39,859 bases of DNA, from NCBI RefSeq assembly GCF_019039105.1, contig NZ_JAHPIV010000018.1, forward strand, positions 32,001-71,859. Reading direction: 5' to 3'. A model generated the notes under the pieces. The model was not told the origin of the DNA and searched no databases. It worked only from the letters and a program-made list of their open reading frames with translations. Both the position numbers and the translations under genes were made by a program. Positions within the stretch are counted from its first letter, which is position 1, and the number at the start of each line of letters is the position of its first letter. The stretch comes from Desertibacillus haloalkaliphilus. Its GTDB lineage: Bacteria > Bacillota > Bacilli > Bacillales > KJ1-10-99. This document shows, one piece after another, positions 1-7,781 of the stretch.

Positions 1-60
1 TCCTCGTATTTCTCGAAAGTACCGATTCCCGATGGAGCGAGGAATATCATTGCTCCCCAT
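1..60 (-). CDS. 5' fragment of the next phage head gene (frame uncertain)
   Basis: The coding run continues past the left edge. Two frames stay open. One starts with an ATG at 60 directly after the stop of the upstream gene (TAA-ATG junction, GGTGAG upstream) and begins MGSNDIPRS. The other starts with an ATG at 49 behind GGGGAG and begins MIFLAPSGIGTF. Order in related phages (capsid, small gene, then connector) suggests a head-tail connector or completion protein, but only about 20 residues are visible, so the function is an inference from position. Confidence 0.35.
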   Translation of the reverse strand, partial: MGSNDIPRSIGNRYFREIRG

Positions 61-402
61 TTACTCACCGTCTTTATTATTCAACTGTTTTAAAGCTTCC
101 ATGGCATTTTCTTTTCCTCGAACTTTCTCTCCATCAGGCAATTCATAATATCCGCCACCAGCATGGTATTGGTCCACATCTTCTTGATCTAATCCTTCAA
201 TATCTTGCACCTTCTTCTGGACCGATTCACCCTTGCCACTATTAGATACGTTCGCAATTTCCAAAACAAACTTATCTCCAAATGCTTTTAGTTCTGCATC
301 AGTTGGTACAAAAGATTCACCGGGCTTTACTACAACCCGGTGTCCATTTCTCCATGTCCGGTGAGGTTTCTCACCTTTTACGATATATCTCTTTTGGTTC
401 AT
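61..402 (-). CDS. small phage head-region protein, possibly YqbF-like
   Basis: 113 residues, highly charged. An N-terminal part of about 50 residues (MNQKRYIVKGEKPHRTW...) is followed by an acidic, flexible C-terminal half. The C-terminus contains a short ELPDGEKVRGKENAMEAL segment that could fold as a small helical domain. It lies 2 bp downstream of the capsid gene, the place held by yqbF in the skin element of B. subtilis, and its size fits. I do not recognise a clear motif, so the family link is inference from position and size. Possible roles are capsid stabilisation or head-tail joining. Confidence 0.6.
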   Translation of the reverse strand: MNQKRYIVKGEKPHRTWRNGHRVVVKPGESFVPTDAELKAFGDKFVLEIANVSNSGKGESVQKKVQDIEGLDQEDVDQYHAGGGYYELPDGEKVRGKENAMEALKQLNNKDGE

Positions 403-404
403 GC

Positions 405-1391
405 TTATTCAACCTCCGCATTTGCACCAGTATAATGAACAATACCTAGCCTTCCATCAAAGTCCGGCTTAATGCGAGGAACCATTGCACTCATAACTTT
501 AAAGTTAAACTGCATTCCCCCATATGAGTCCCATTCGATTGTAGAAACGTCTTGAGCAATTGCTAAATCTACTGTTCTACGATTCATTTGAACAAGAACT
601 AACTCTCCACCTTCTAATTCATCGGCAGGCTTAATGCTCTGAAGTTCACGAATGTTTTCTAGAGATTGCAATGCAGTTTGACCCGATCCGTCATCATAAC
701 GTGACTGGAGGTAATTCCATACATCTCCGGCAACGTACAAAATATATGGTCCATACTGACGATCAACTTGAGCATCTTTAATCATTTCTGTAACTGTAGG
801 GTAAATATTCTTAATGTCTGACCATCCACCAGGAGCCGTTCCTGTAATTCGATTAGGATGTGTTGTATATCCATAGATTCGGTTTCCTTCAATCTGTAAG
901 CTGGACCCTTTGAATAGAAGGGATTCTTCACCTTCAATTACCTTTTCCATAGCAACCTCACCTTGTGTAAGATCGACACTATCACCAAGCTTACGAGATG
1001 CTTCAAGTCGTCTAATATTTAAAGAGAAATCTTTATGGATGATTGGTACCGGAACCGAACGAAGGTCAAACTGTGCATCATCCTGCTCACCTTGACTAAC
1101 GCCGCTCATATTCACATCAGCAGGCGTCATATCAGATAAAGCCTCATATTGTGACACTGTAGTACCAAGGCCTCCTAATGATACTGTTAACCCAGCGTCA
1201 CGAAGGTCAGCGATACCATTTAACCGACGGTTTGCGATTTCAACTAATCTAGTATCTAGATCTTGCCACTCTTGCTTTCTAAGTACGTTATTCGTACGTA
1301 GTGAGTTTGTTTTTAATCCACTTTGTAATAGTTGAAAGGCTGCGCCTCCCATTTGATTCGGTGTCGAAATTGCTGCATTAACTTTTGACAT
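405..1391 (-). CDS. major capsid protein, encapsulin/linocin M18-like HK97 fold
   Basis: 328 residues. The open frame extends to 1436, but the ATG at 1391 has an ideal GGAGGTG ribosome binding site and starts 1 bp after the upstream stop, so this start is chosen. The sequence follows family 1 encapsulins (Pfam Linocin_M18) in order: an N-terminal LRKQEWQDLDTRLVEIAN segment matching the encapsulin (L)T..W.EID.RA motif; a mid segment FSLNIRRLEASRK then VDLTQGEVAMEKV and EESLLFKG, matching F.LDLWEL..., VDLSSLEETVRKV and ED.VIFRG; and a C-terminal GPYILYV..D.W...L followed by LAIAQDVSTIEWD and a final beta segment. These anchors were recalled, not computed. Location after terminase, portal, protease and decoration genes makes it the shell protein of the virion rather than a stand-alone encapsulin compartment. 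No cargo enzyme is adjacent. Confidence 0.88.
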   Translation of the reverse strand: MSKVNAAISTPNQMGGAAFQLLQSGLKTNSLRTNNVLRKQEWQDLDTRLVEIANRRLNGIADLRDAGLTVSLGGLGTTVSQYEALSDMTPADVNMSGVSQGEQDDAQFDLRSVPVPIIHKDFSLNIRRLEASRKLGDSVDLTQGEVAMEKVIEGEESLLFKGSSLQIEGNRIYGYTTHPNRITGTAPGGWSDIKNIYPTVTEMIKDAQVDRQYGPYILYVAGDVWNYLQSRYDDGSGQTALQSLENIRELQSIKPADELEGGELVLVQMNRRTVDLAIAQDVSTIEWDSYGGMQFNFKVMSAMVPRIKPDFDGRLGIVHYTGANAEVE

Positions 1392-1392
1392 A

Positions 1393-1830
1393 TTAAAGCA
1401 CCTCCACTTTGATTCGTACTGATTCAACGTCTGCACTTACATTTTCTAAAGCCACAAAAAGAGGAACACCCTCAGTTTCACCTCGTAGTGTCCCGTCACC
1501 CGCTGACTCTAGCAGATCACCTTTTGACACATCTTCTCCACCAGATAACCACATATAGAACTGAGTGCCACCAATTCCTGCTTGCACTTTTACTTGATCG
1601 CCAACCTGATATTCATAGTCAATGCCCCCGCCTACATAATCAGGCATATCAGCAATGTATTTAGGTGTTAGCGCTCCTGCTACGTCATGTGGCACCAAAT
1701 CACCGTTACCGTCATAAGCAACGAGCATTCCCGGTTGTATACCTGCACCCGCTACTCCTTCTCGTTGAACAGCTGCTAAAATATTTGAACCTACTAATAC
1801 AATCTTTTTCGGATTTACAGATGAGTTCAT
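1393..1830 (-). CDS. capsid decoration / head stabilisation protein
   Basis: 145 residues, acidic, rich in Gly, Val and Asp, with predicted beta structure. Segments such as IQPGMLVAYDGNGDLVPHD and YQVGDQVKVQAG are typical of small cement proteins that sit on capsid three-fold axes. It lies between the protease-scaffold gene and the capsid gene, the usual position of lambda gpD-like decoration proteins. The TAA stop is 1 bp from the capsid start codon, so the two are probably translated together at high level. The assignment rests on position, size and composition; no catalytic residue is expected. Confidence 0.65.
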   Translation of the reverse strand: MNSSVNPKKIVLVGSNILAAVQREGVAGAGIQPGMLVAYDGNGDLVPHDVAGALTPKYIADMPDYVGGGIDYEYQVGDQVKVQAGIGGTQFYMWLSGGEDVSKGDLLESAGDGTLRGETEGVPLFVALENVSADVESVRIKVEVL

Positions 1831-1832
1831 AA

Positions 1833-3236
1833 TTATTTATCCTCCTTTTTGTTTGCGAACAGGATTGATGGCGGTTGTGGCACTTCATCCTCTGCACTGT
1901 TTTGTGAATAGGACGAACGTGGACCACCAGCACCACTATAGTCATTAACCTGTAAAGACTTATCTAGCTTTTCAAGGGCATTTGTGGACATTTCTTGTAG
2001 GTCCTCCTTATCAAATGCACAGCGTTCATTAGTTGAAAGACTGTTAACAAGTTTTTCACGATGTTCTTTTTGCTTTTTCTGGCTGTTAATGATGAAATTA
2101 CGCGTCTCTTCATCAGGAATTTCTTGCAGCCATTGGTCCATTGTTTTGGGCTGAGTATCCTTATTTACAGCAGGAGACTCATGTTCTTCGTTACCTGTTT
2201 GTTTTTGGTTACATTCACAATTTGTTTTCACTTCATTTTCCCCCTCATGTTCAGTATCCGTATTTTCTACATGTTCTTCTGGACCAGTACCAGATGGTTC
2301 TTGCACTTGATTTTCCGTCTCGCCTTCTCCTGCCAAATCCTCCTCTTCAGAATTTCCAGTAGGTTCATAGGAGACTACACGCCTAACTTCCTCTTCACTA
2401 CCAAGGGTTACATTGTTATTTTCATCAATTTGATAGTTTCGTTTGAACATACGTCCATCAAAACCATTGTTGGTAGCTTCTTGATAGATAAAATGGTCAT
2501 TAAATCGTTCTCTAATCATAAAGCGCATGGCATCGCCTTTGTCCCTGGTCATAGCACTTTCAAGTAGTTCACTAATTTCGTTATGACTCACTTCATCTTG
2601 ATTCGCAGTCATCATATTAGCCATAAAGTGCTTGAACTTCTGACTCATTTTCTCGAACATACCTTTATTCTCACTCCTTTCATTATTTGCCCTAACACCG
2701 CAACCGTCTTCCCACGAGCAAGCACCAATGTCATTCGGCAATAACGCTAAATGATCTGGACGCATATTACGTTGAATGCCGTTGTATTCTTTACTGTTGA
2801 ATGTCCCAGAACCATCCTCGATGTCATTAAAATAAGCCGTGCTCACTTCAATTGGTTTCCCTTCCTGCAATCGATTCACTACTTCAAGAGCTTCACCCCC
2901 TAATTCAGTCGCCTTCTCTACATCAACCCATATTTCGCCTTTTAGGGCATCCCCATCTAAATGAGCATTAAAAAAGCGCCCTACACTGTACTCCTCAATT
3001 CGAGACGGTGAATTAGCGCTAACTGGTACTCCTTTTTCAGTTGGATGGTTAATCGGGAGCGGGATGCCGTTCCATGAATCTGGATACTTTCCAAATTCCT
3101 CTGATAATGCGAGCTCCCCGTTTAGCACTCCCTCTTTCACTGCAATTACGGGAGCTACTAGATGCTCCCTTCCCTCATGGGTTTCTGTTCGTGCTATAGT
3201 TGCCGTTGAACGATGTATTGTTAACTTGTTGTGCAT
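1833..3236 (-). CDS. prohead protease (DUF2213-like) fused to an acidic scaffold
   Basis: 467 residues. Residues 1 to about 185 resemble DUF2213/U35-type prohead proteases: LPINHP (His near 64) and EVSTAYF (Ser near 132) are plausible catalytic segments, and RPDHLALLPNDIGACSWEDGCG closes the domain. Residues ~195 to 467 are Glu/Asn/Gln-rich, low in hydrophobics and probably coiled, as expected of a scaffold that the protease removes during head maturation. A CECNQKQ cysteine pair lies in the linker. The start is an ATG behind GGGGGGGTGG, and one TGGWCCA copy overlaps this ribosome binding site. Position between portal and capsid agrees. Fusions of protease and scaffold are known in phages; the cleavage sites cannot be read from the sequence. 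Confidence 0.78.
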   Translation of the reverse strand: MHNKLTIHRSTATIARTETHEGREHLVAPVIAVKEGVLNGELALSEEFGKYPDSWNGIPLPINHPTEKGVPVSANSPSRIEEYSVGRFFNAHLDGDALKGEIWVDVEKATELGGEALEVVNRLQEGKPIEVSTAYFNDIEDGSGTFNSKEYNGIQRNMRPDHLALLPNDIGACSWEDGCGVRANNERSENKGMFEKMSQKFKHFMANMMTANQDEVSHNEISELLESAMTRDKGDAMRFMIRERFNDHFIYQEATNNGFDGRMFKRNYQIDENNNVTLGSEEEVRRVVSYEPTGNSEEEDLAGEGETENQVQEPSGTGPEEHVENTDTEHEGENEVKTNCECNQKQTGNEEHESPAVNKDTQPKTMDQWLQEIPDEETRNFIINSQKKQKEHREKLVNSLSTNERCAFDKEDLQEMSTNALEKLDKSLQVNDYSGAGGPRSSYSQNSAEDEVPQPPSILFANKKEDK

Positions 3237-3294
3237 TGGTCCACCCCCCCCTGTAATAGTGCAACTTGATTATTACAACCATCAATATCTCTTA

Positions 3295-3465
3295 TCAGTA
3301 AGGTTGGCTACCTGGGTGCACATCAGGCCTTTTTGTTTTTGGAGTAGGATTTGTAGTTAACCCATTAGCCCTTAATTGCTTATACTGGTTGTTCTCGATC
3401 TGCTTTAATCTAGCATCAATACTTTTAAGCAACTTATTCTGTTCCTTGAGAAGCTTGTCCACCAC
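3295..3465 (-). CDS. small coiled-coil phage protein
   Basis: 56 residues from a GTG start inside the last codons of the portal gene, in another frame, preceded by AAGGGGTGATC as ribosome binding site. The product begins VDKLLKEQNKLLKSIDARL, with heptad-spaced Leu/Ile, and ends in a basic, proline-containing tail (NPTPKTKRPDVHPGSQPY). It occupies a stretch that would otherwise be a gap between portal and protease genes. Function unknown; a small coiled-coil partner of the portal or scaffold would fit. The alternative is non-coding spacer. Confidence 0.6.
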   Translation of the reverse strand: MVDKLLKEQNKLLKSIDARLKQIENNQYKQLRANGLTTNPTPKTKRPDVHPGSQPY

Positions 3466-4873
3466 GATCACCCCTTACCATTTGTCTAAATCCATCGTCA
3501 ACATCATCAGAACCTCCATCGATGTCTAAATCCTTTGCACGTTCCTCTGTTTCATCCAAATAATCCACTTGATCATTGAACACATATTCAACAATCTGTT
3601 TCGGAGTCATCAACATAGTTACATCATTGTGAGGCGCCGCTTTCTGTAAAGCACTTGCTCGTTTATCACTGATATCTGATTTATCCTTATCGTTTAAAGC
3701 AAATAAGTCTGGCCATTCAACTTCATATCGCTGTTGCGGAGCTGGAAGAACACCTAACCAAATCATTCGGTCAATAAAAGGACGTAATACATTTGGTTCA
3801 GCAAACGTGGTTTGCCTGTCACTCAAATATGAGTTCCAGTTCCCTTCATCCTGGTTAGATGCAAGTTCGCCTCTTTCAGACCCTAGCAAAATACGTTTTG
3901 GTATATTGGTTGCACCTGATATTAGAGAAATAATAGTCTCAAACGATTCTTTTGGCTCAGCAACCTGACCTCCTAATTGCTTTACTTCCATCCCTTGCGT
4001 CCTGATAAACCGGCGCAATCCATGAAACCACTCTGTCATTTCTTCTTCTACTCGATCCGCTTCATCAGGTGTCATTTGAACGTCTGGATTTAAATTAGCA
4101 TTTAGACCCATATACGCCCCTTGCCAAAACATTTCCGCTGATCCACCAACAACTTTCTCCAAGTCATTAAGAAGGTTCATGACTCGCTTTAATCGAGGTC
4201 GCCCAAACACTTCATCCTCAAGTAAACCATCAGCAATATGAATAACACGGCTGTGGTGTACATTTTTGGAAACCGAATAAAATTTAGTGCCACCTTCCTG
4301 ATCATGAAAGTCATCACCACTAAAATCTATACGGTATATTTTCGGAAGGCCAAACCGTTCATTCGTTGGATCCGTTTCCCACTGTTGAATGGAGGCATTC
4401 TTTTCACTAAATGCTGATAAATAAATGATGTCCTCTGGACCAGTTAATGAGTTCGGGTCCAGTGGCTCCGATAAATCCGTAGACCCTCTGACCCCAATAA
4501 GGAGTACTGAGTAATGTCCTATACCAGCTAAACGATCAGCACGCTCGAGATAATGAATAACACTACGCTTCTTTTCGAGAGTCTTCCAAGCCGATTCAAA
4601 AGGAGTATCTTCATCTTTGTTGTCATCTTCATGAATAGATGGTCTGTTACGCCACGTTCCTTGTGCAGGAGCATCCACAATCCTTCCAGCTATATCTTGA
4701 CGGTCATATTTATTCCAGTAGTCCTGGAACCTTAACCTTCGTTTATAACCAAGAACTTCATACATGTCACGCTTACCATTAAATTGTGTCCCTAATCTAT
4801 CTGATAATTGGTAACGATGCATAAGATCTGATTGATCTCTCTTATTTGTTCGAATTTGCCTGCGAGCTTGCAT
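3434..4873 (-). CDS. phage portal protein, DUF1073-type
   Basis: 479 residues. The portal ring forms the DNA entry pore at one capsid vertex and docks the terminase. The sequence follows the DUF1073 portal class: an N-terminal RYQLSDRLGTQFNGKRD region, IVDAPAQGTWRNRP, a LSAFSEKNASIQQWETDP segment and a late SGATNIPKRILLGSERGELAS motif. AAGGAGG stands 7 bp before the ATG, and terL ends 4 bp upstream. The name DUF1073 has also been linked in databases to anti-CBASS Acb1-like domains; here the terL-portal-protease order and full length point to a portal. The last codons overlap a small gene in another frame. Confidence 0.88.
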   Translation of the reverse strand: MQARRQIRTNKRDQSDLMHRYQLSDRLGTQFNGKRDMYEVLGYKRRLRFQDYWNKYDRQDIAGRIVDAPAQGTWRNRPSIHEDDNKDEDTPFESAWKTLEKKRSVIHYLERADRLAGIGHYSVLLIGVRGSTDLSEPLDPNSLTGPEDIIYLSAFSEKNASIQQWETDPTNERFGLPKIYRIDFSGDDFHDQEGGTKFYSVSKNVHHSRVIHIADGLLEDEVFGRPRLKRVMNLLNDLEKVVGGSAEMFWQGAYMGLNANLNPDVQMTPDEADRVEEEMTEWFHGLRRFIRTQGMEVKQLGGQVAEPKESFETIISLISGATNIPKRILLGSERGELASNQDEGNWNSYLSDRQTTFAEPNVLRPFIDRMIWLGVLPAPQQRYEVEWPDLFALNDKDKSDISDKRASALQKAAPHNDVTMLMTPKQIVEYVFNDQVDYLDETEERAKDLDIDGGSDDVDDGFRQMVRGDRGGQASQGTE

Positions 4874-4876
4874 TTC

Positions 4877-6298
4877 TTACCTCCTTCCCCATACACCTGC
4901 TTTCGGTCGTTTATCAACTGGCCTATAAAACGCCAAAACAATAGCGTCGGCTCTGTCTGGTGAATTTAGCCCACGCTTTTTCATGTCTTCTTTAGATTCA
5001 ATTGCAAGTTTTCCTCTGCTGGTCATTCTATATTTCCTTGTGGTAAGTTGACTAATCAATTTATCGTCATTTGGCAAAAGAACCGTCTTCTCTTCACCTT
5101 TCATAAAGTTAGAAAAGTTATCCTGCAAGACATCTTTTACCGTTGCCCAGGACTCCGTAGCAACGTCATTGTAATGTTCATCGTCGTCAGCCTTCCCATT
5201 ATTAATTACAGGGAATACTTTGTAAGGCAATTTTTGCTCTTTGATAATCTCATTTAGTTGGTCAGTCACACCGCCACCAACTCCACTGTCATCCACTTTT
5301 ATCATGATCTCCTTCAAGTGGGTATGATCCTTCATCATCTTCTTTGCGGCACTTATCACAAGACCAGTTGTTTCCGTTGTCTCAGTTTTAGGATAGGCTT
5401 CTAATTCAAACAAAACATCTCCAATTCTCTTTGAGATAGTTGTCTCATCGTCTCCAAACCTCGCAACGTCCACTCCTATATCTCCTGTTCTAATACGTGT
5501 ATCAACTTTCACGTTTGAATCAATTGCTGATTCAACAATCTCTAATGGTATAAAGGCATCTGCCTCAGCTTTTGGAAAGTCGCCATCAACACGAACCCTT
5601 ATAACATCGCTGTCTTTGCCGTATTTCCGCTCCAACATTTCGATGTTCTTTTTACTTGTACGAGAACTATCTCGACTAGATACTTTATGAGTCCTATAAT
5701 CCTCTCGATCTCGGTTATGAGAATCATAGAAAGTACCACTGGTACGAGTAGGGTTTCCACACATGAGTAATTTATTATTTCCGCCGGACAACGTACCTAA
5801 TATTGCTTCCATGATCGGATCGGCAACACCGGAAGCCTCATCAACTATGAACAACATATTGTCCTCGTGAAAACCCTGCATGTTTTCCGGTTTAGTGGCT
5901 GTCCTTGCAGTTGCGAACCAACGCTCTTCATAGTTCTTCATGTATATCTTTGTTTTGGTCCATTTAAGCACTGCTTTTAACAGTGGTGATCTAGACTGCC
6001 ATTTACTAATCTCTGCCCAAAGAACATCAAATAACTGCTGCATGGTTGGTGCTGTACATATTACCTTTGGATAAGAAAAACAGGATAAAAACCAAAGTGT
6101 AGCCGCCGCTTCTAAACCAGTTTTACCTACACCCTGGCCTGAACGAACAGTAACATAAGGGTAATGTGCTAAATCACGTAACACCTTCTCTTGCCAATTA
6201 TCCGGTTCAAATTGTAATACCTCACGGCAAAATATAACCGGATCTTCGCGGTATAAGGGCACTTTCTTTTTGAATACTTTTAATCGATTACTCATCAT
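4877..6298 (-). CDS. terL: terminase large subunit
   Basis: 473 residues. DNA-packaging motor with an N-terminal ATPase and a C-terminal nuclease. Walker A-like SGQGVGKT lies at about 53-60, Walker B IVDE at 151-154, and a coupling-motif candidate CGNPTRTSGTF near 180-190. The RNase H-like nuclease shows GVDVARFGDDE (Asp near 277), KVDDSGVGGG (Asp near 335) and SPDRADA near 450, the usual acidic triad. The gene starts inside the end of terS (11-nt overlap); ATG codons at 6298 and 6295 are both possible. It would cut concatemeric DNA and drive it into the prohead through the portal. Confidence 0.95.
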   Translation of the reverse strand: MMSNRLKVFKKKVPLYREDPVIFCREVLQFEPDNWQEKVLRDLAHYPYVTVRSGQGVGKTGLEAAATLWFLSCFSYPKVICTAPTMQQLFDVLWAEISKWQSRSPLLKAVLKWTKTKIYMKNYEERWFATARTATKPENMQGFHEDNMLFIVDEASGVADPIMEAILGTLSGGNNKLLMCGNPTRTSGTFYDSHNRDREDYRTHKVSSRDSSRTSKKNIEMLERKYGKDSDVIRVRVDGDFPKAEADAFIPLEIVESAIDSNVKVDTRIRTGDIGVDVARFGDDETTISKRIGDVLFELEAYPKTETTETTGLVISAAKKMMKDHTHLKEIMIKVDDSGVGGGVTDQLNEIIKEQKLPYKVFPVINNGKADDDEHYNDVATESWATVKDVLQDNFSNFMKGEEKTVLLPNDDKLISQLTTRKYRMTSRGKLAIESKEDMKKRGLNSPDRADAIVLAFYRPVDKRPKAGVWGRR

Positions 6299-7145
6299 CA
6301 GTCACCGCACTTATCCAGTCATCGATTAATTCTTCATCTCCACCCTTAACACCATTCTTTTCAATCTCTAGACGTTCTTTAGTGATCTGTAACTTCTCTT
6401 CCTCAATCTTTCTCTTGAAGTTATCAGGAAACAGATCGAAATACTCAGCAAGCTTATCCAGAGCTTTCATTTTGTCAGCAAGCTTAATAGACACACCGTC
6501 TTTGCCTTGCTTTGCTTCTGTGATGATTGTGCCGTCAACCATCGCCGATTCATTAAAATCAACGTAGTTTACCTCTTTCATCACTTGCTCACCTTCATCA
6601 TCTAGTACTGGACCACCTATACCGATAACAGGCTCTTTCCTTTTGCCAAACGTTACATAATCAGTAATGTCAGCAAAGGCGATCTTAACGTACTTATGCA
6701 GCACATCCATTGCATCAATAAAGAGGTCTTGGGTCATCTTACCTTTTATTCGTCTGATTTCCTCGGCAACCTTACTATTTCTTACTAACTCACTCCCCCT
6801 TACATGAGCACTTTCAGGGGCGTATCCAGCTTTTATTGCTGATTGAGTAGCATTAAACGATTTAACATAATAAATACAAAAAAGCCTTTGTTTATCAGTT
6901 AATTCACCAGATTCAACAACGACTTCATGCGAATTATTTATTGTTTTTTCAATAGTTGCATCCTCTTTTTTGTTGGTTGCAACTTTTTTCTTTTTGGTTG
7001 CATCCTTTTTAGTTGCACCTCTGGTCCACTTTTCACGACTTTTTCTACTCTTTAATGTCCCTAGTTTAACATTATGCTTCTCAGCAAGATCCTTTAAGGT
7101 AATATTGGATTCTTCATATTCTTTTCTTATTTTCCCCCAATCCAT
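6288..7145 (-). CDS. terS: terminase small subunit
   Basis: 285 residues. The N-terminus (IRKEYEESNITLKDLAEKHNV) is a helix-turn-helix that would bind the packaging site; a Lys/Thr-rich linker follows. From about residue 77 the LTDKQRLFCIYYVKSFNATQ and AIKAGYAPESAHVRGSELV segments are characteristic of the Terminase_2 (PBSX XtmA-type) family. The C-terminal half is the oligomerisation and TerL contact region. It overlaps terL by 11 nt. A strong terminator lies only 37 bp upstream, so this gene may head the late structural transcript. The pac or cos site should be in or near this gene, as in SPP1-like phages, but I cannot identify it. Confidence 0.92.
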   Translation of the reverse strand: MDWGKIRKEYEESNITLKDLAEKHNVKLGTLKSRKSREKWTRGATKKDATKKKKVATNKKEDATIEKTINNSHEVVVESGELTDKQRLFCIYYVKSFNATQSAIKAGYAPESAHVRGSELVRNSKVAEEIRRIKGKMTQDLFIDAMDVLHKYVKIAFADITDYVTFGKRKEPVIGIGGPVLDDEGEQVMKEVNYVDFNESAMVDGTIITEAKQGKDGVSIKLADKMKALDKLAEYFDLFPDNFKRKIEEEKLQITKERLEIEKNGVKGGDEELIDDWISAVTDDE

Positions 7146-7182
7146 GTTACATCACGTCCCTCAACCCCTTTGTTCAATAACT

Positions 7183-7212
7183 AAAAAAGACCACTCAATG
7201 AATTGAGTAGCC
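7183..7212 (-). terminator. Rho-independent terminator upstream of terS
   Basis: On the minus strand a stem of GGCTACTCAA with TTGAGTGGTC (two G-U pairs, TTCA loop) is followed by TTTTTT. It would stop transcripts coming from the 7239-8627 gene group before terS, unless antitermination or read-through operates. Confidence 0.75.
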
Positions 7213-7238
7213 TTCTTTAATCATCAAATTAAACATTT

Positions 7239-7451
7239 CTAAATCAAATCTTCAATTTCCCTACTGTGGCCATCTACTAACTTTTGAACGCTGAGATTCA
7301 TAGCTGTTTCTTTATCTTTATGAGTAGAAACGGAAAAAGTCTCTGTTCCTTCAAAACTAGCATGAGCTGTATAATTAATTCCATCAGTCTTTGAGATTGC
7401 AACTATGACATTATCGCCATCAATCCTAACAACCTTTTTCTCGGCACTCAT
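7239..7451 (-). CDS. hypothetical phage protein
   Basis: 70 residues beginning MSAEKKVVRIDGDNVIVAI. A GTG at 7466 is an alternative start, but the ATG at 7451 gives a compact domain. The product has alternating beta-like segments and a C-terminal helix (AMNLSVQKLVDGHSREIEDLI). It lies between the Pmp3-like gene and the terS terminator and is the last gene of the middle group. A TGGWCCA copy (7453-7459) sits directly before the start codon. I do not recognise a family. Confidence 0.55.
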   Translation of the reverse strand: MSAEKKVVRIDGDNVIVAISKTDGINYTAHASFEGTETFSVSTHKDKETAMNLSVQKLVDGHSREIEDLI

Positions 7452-7468
7452 ATGGTCCACTCTCACTT

Positions 7469-7669
7469 TCAGGCTTCATATTTAGCGTTTAATTTCGCTT
7501 GCTCTTCCATTCTCTTTTTGCTGTAATGATCGTTCACGTTAAACCACGCATGAATAATACCAGGAATCCATATGAATAGACATAATACCAAATTTAATAA
7601 TGCTTTCACCGGACGCCCGATTAACAGCAAAGCGAGTGGAGGAAACAAAATACACAAGACATATAGCAT
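7469..7669 (-). CDS. Pmp3/YqaE-family small membrane protein
   Basis: 66 residues. Two hydrophobic helices (MLYVLCILFPPLALLLIG and ALLNLVLCLFIWIPGIIHAW), a short loop and a charged C-terminus (NDHYSKKRMEEQAKLN) match the UPF0057/Pmp3 family of membrane hydrophobic peptides, known for the FPP(L) and PG.IHA motifs. The frame stays open to 7855, but a GGAGAGG ribosome binding site and ATG at 7669 set the start. Cellular members affect membrane potential and salt or pH stress. In a prophage it may be an accessory (moron-type) gene; holin-like action is possible but not supported, because it lies away from any lysis gene visible here. Confidence 0.8.
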   Translation of the reverse strand: MLYVLCILFPPLALLLIGRPVKALLNLVLCLFIWIPGIIHAWFNVNDHYSKKRMEEQAKLNAKYEA

Positions 7670-7781
7670 GATTACCTCTCCTTTCCATATTCTATTTCTA
7701 TGTTTAAGCAAGGAGTTCCTTTTTATTATGCCAAAATGGAATATATAGCCCGTGCGATATCCGCTTTTTCTTATTACAATT

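Noticed and set aside
405-1391. Stand-alone encapsulin nanocompartment or linocin bacteriocin operon
   Set aside because: Terminase, portal and prohead protease are directly upstream and no peroxidase or ferritin-like cargo gene is present.
1391-1436. Longer capsid start at 1436
   Set aside because: It would overlap the decoration gene and lacks a ribosome binding site; the ATG at 1391 has GGAGGTG at the right distance.
2061-2567. Hydrophobic 168-residue + strand ORF that looks like a membrane protein
   Set aside because: It is the complement of the acidic scaffold part of the prohead protease gene; Glu codons read backwards give Phe/Leu. It has no ribosome binding site.
3434-4873. Anti-CBASS nuclease (Acb1) from the DUF1073 label
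   Set aside because: Length, position between terL and the protease, and the portal-type motifs indicate a portal protein.
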